DNA of 64,000 bases, taken from assembly GCF_021648825.1 (NCBI RefSeq), contig NZ_JAKJHS010000001.1, positions 372,001 to 436,000 of the forward strand, read 5' to 3'. The DNA comes from Rhizobium halophilum. Its GTDB lineage: Bacteria > Pseudomonadota > Alphaproteobacteria > Rhizobiales > Rhizobiaceae. The number at the start of each line of letters is the position of its first letter. The stretch's first letter is position 1. A program made the position numbers and the translations under genes. Below, piece after piece: positions 63,574-64,000 of the stretch. The notes under the pieces were generated by a model. It made no database searches. It had not been told where the DNA came from and worked only from the letters and a program-made list of their open reading frames with translations.

Positions 63574-64000
63574 TCACCGATGCCGCGACTGGGGCAGCAC
63601 GAAGGGAATATGCGCAGCCGGCAGCCGCCCCACCGCCCCTGAAATCCCATAGACAGCGCCGATCGTCCGGTCACTGACCGTCTGGCAGCAGGCGCCCGCG
63701 TCCACCACCCTGCCTTGATCCAGCACGACGAGGTGGTCTGCGAACTCGGCCGCGAGGTTGAGGTCATGGAGAATGGCAAAGACGATGCCTCCCGCCCTGG
63801 CAAAGTCGCGCGCCACTTCCAGCACCGAGATTTGATGACCAAGGTCGAGGCTCGCGGTCGGCTCGTCGAGAAAAAGCGCCCGCGGCATGTCATCCACAAC
63901 AGCCTCCGGCACTTGTGCCAACGCCCGCGCGAACTGCACCCTTTGCTGCTCCCCGCCCGAAAGCGACGGATAAGGCCGGGCCTCGAAGCCACGCAGGCCG
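63574..64000 (-). CDS. hmuV: hemin ABC transporter ATP-binding protein HmuV (3' part)
   Basis: The last 141 codons of a heme-import ATPase lie at the window end; the frame is open to base 64000. The signature PSLSGGEQQRVQFARALAQV and Walker B ALFLDEPTASLDLGHQ are present, followed by the H-loop ILHDLNLAAEFADH. The insertion between signature and Walker B (PEAVVDDMPR) is typical of HmuV. The Walker A and any hmuTU partner genes lie outside the window. Confidence 0.9.
   Translation of the reverse strand, partial: GLRGFEARPYPSLSGGEQQRVQFARALAQVPEAVVDDMPRALFLDEPTASLDLGHQISVLEVARDFARAGGIVFAILHDLNLAAEFADHLVVLDQGRVVDAGACCQTVSDRTIGAVYGISGAVGRLPAAHIPFVLPQSRHR

Noticed and set aside
1..64000. tRNA, rRNA, insertion sequences, CRISPR arrays, integrases
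   Set aside because: No cloverleaf, repeat-spacer array, transposase or integrase sequence was seen on either strand.

Overview
The window is about 64 kb of GC-rich chromosomal DNA from an alphaproteobacterium, most likely a Rhizobiaceae member (Rhizobium, Sinorhizobium/Ensifer, Agrobacterium or a close relative). The evidence is the CtrA/SciP/ChpT cell-cycle genes with GANTC and CtrA-box motifs, EipA (DUF1134), a urease operon carrying an lprI-like gene, a UrtB with a long N-terminal extension, and a RIME-like rhizobial intergenic repeat. I saw no tRNA, rRNA, insertion sequence, integrase or CRISPR array.

Layout. 1-13.5 kb: reductive pyrimidine/hydantoin catabolism: preA (partial), a chemoreceptor, a GH13 glucosidase-like enzyme, rutR, a carbamoyl-amino-acid amidohydrolase, hydA, a cupin, and an ABC importer (ATPase, two permeases, NMT1/THI5-like binding protein). 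13.8-18.3 kb: an RND efflux pair. 18.4-19.2 kb: a Crp/Fnr regulator broken by an amber codon. 19.2-31.6 kb, all on the minus strand: the urea block, urtABCDE followed by an esterase, ureDAB, lprI-like, ureCEFG. 31.8-36.6 kb: a DUF488 gene with an in-frame amber codon, then a permease-like hybrid sensor kinase overlapping a LuxR-type response regulator. 36.7-43.0 kb: a frameshifted GNAT-like gene and the branched-chain amino acid importer livHMGF-DUF6867-livK. 43.4-49.0 kb: DUF2793, sciP, a small GNAT, a FliJ-like coiled coil, ctrA, a single-domain response regulator, chpT and eipA. 49-64 kb: housekeeping and stress genes (coiled-coil membrane protein, SpoU methyltransferase, DUF6476, RluA synthase, rpoH, a large acidic membrane protein, purA, EamA exporter, SLT-like lipoprotein, polar amino acid binding protein, an MhqD/MhqO-like pair, ung, a glyoxalase-family gene, YbaN-like, hmuV partial).

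How the parts fit. The first 37 kb looks like a nitrogen-scavenging region. Pyrimidines or hydantoins are imported, reduced, ring-opened and decarbamoylated; urea is imported by Urt and split by urease; a two-component system whose sensor resembles a nucleobase (NCS1) permease sits beside urtA. A RutR-like operator lies between rutR and the amidohydrolase gene. The second half carries a cell-cycle cluster in which several promoters have CtrA-box-like motifs.

Four genes carry single-base lesions (two frameshifts, two in-frame TAG codons), and one chemoreceptor has no usual start codon covering its first membrane helix. Either several genes are decaying or the assembly holds local errors.
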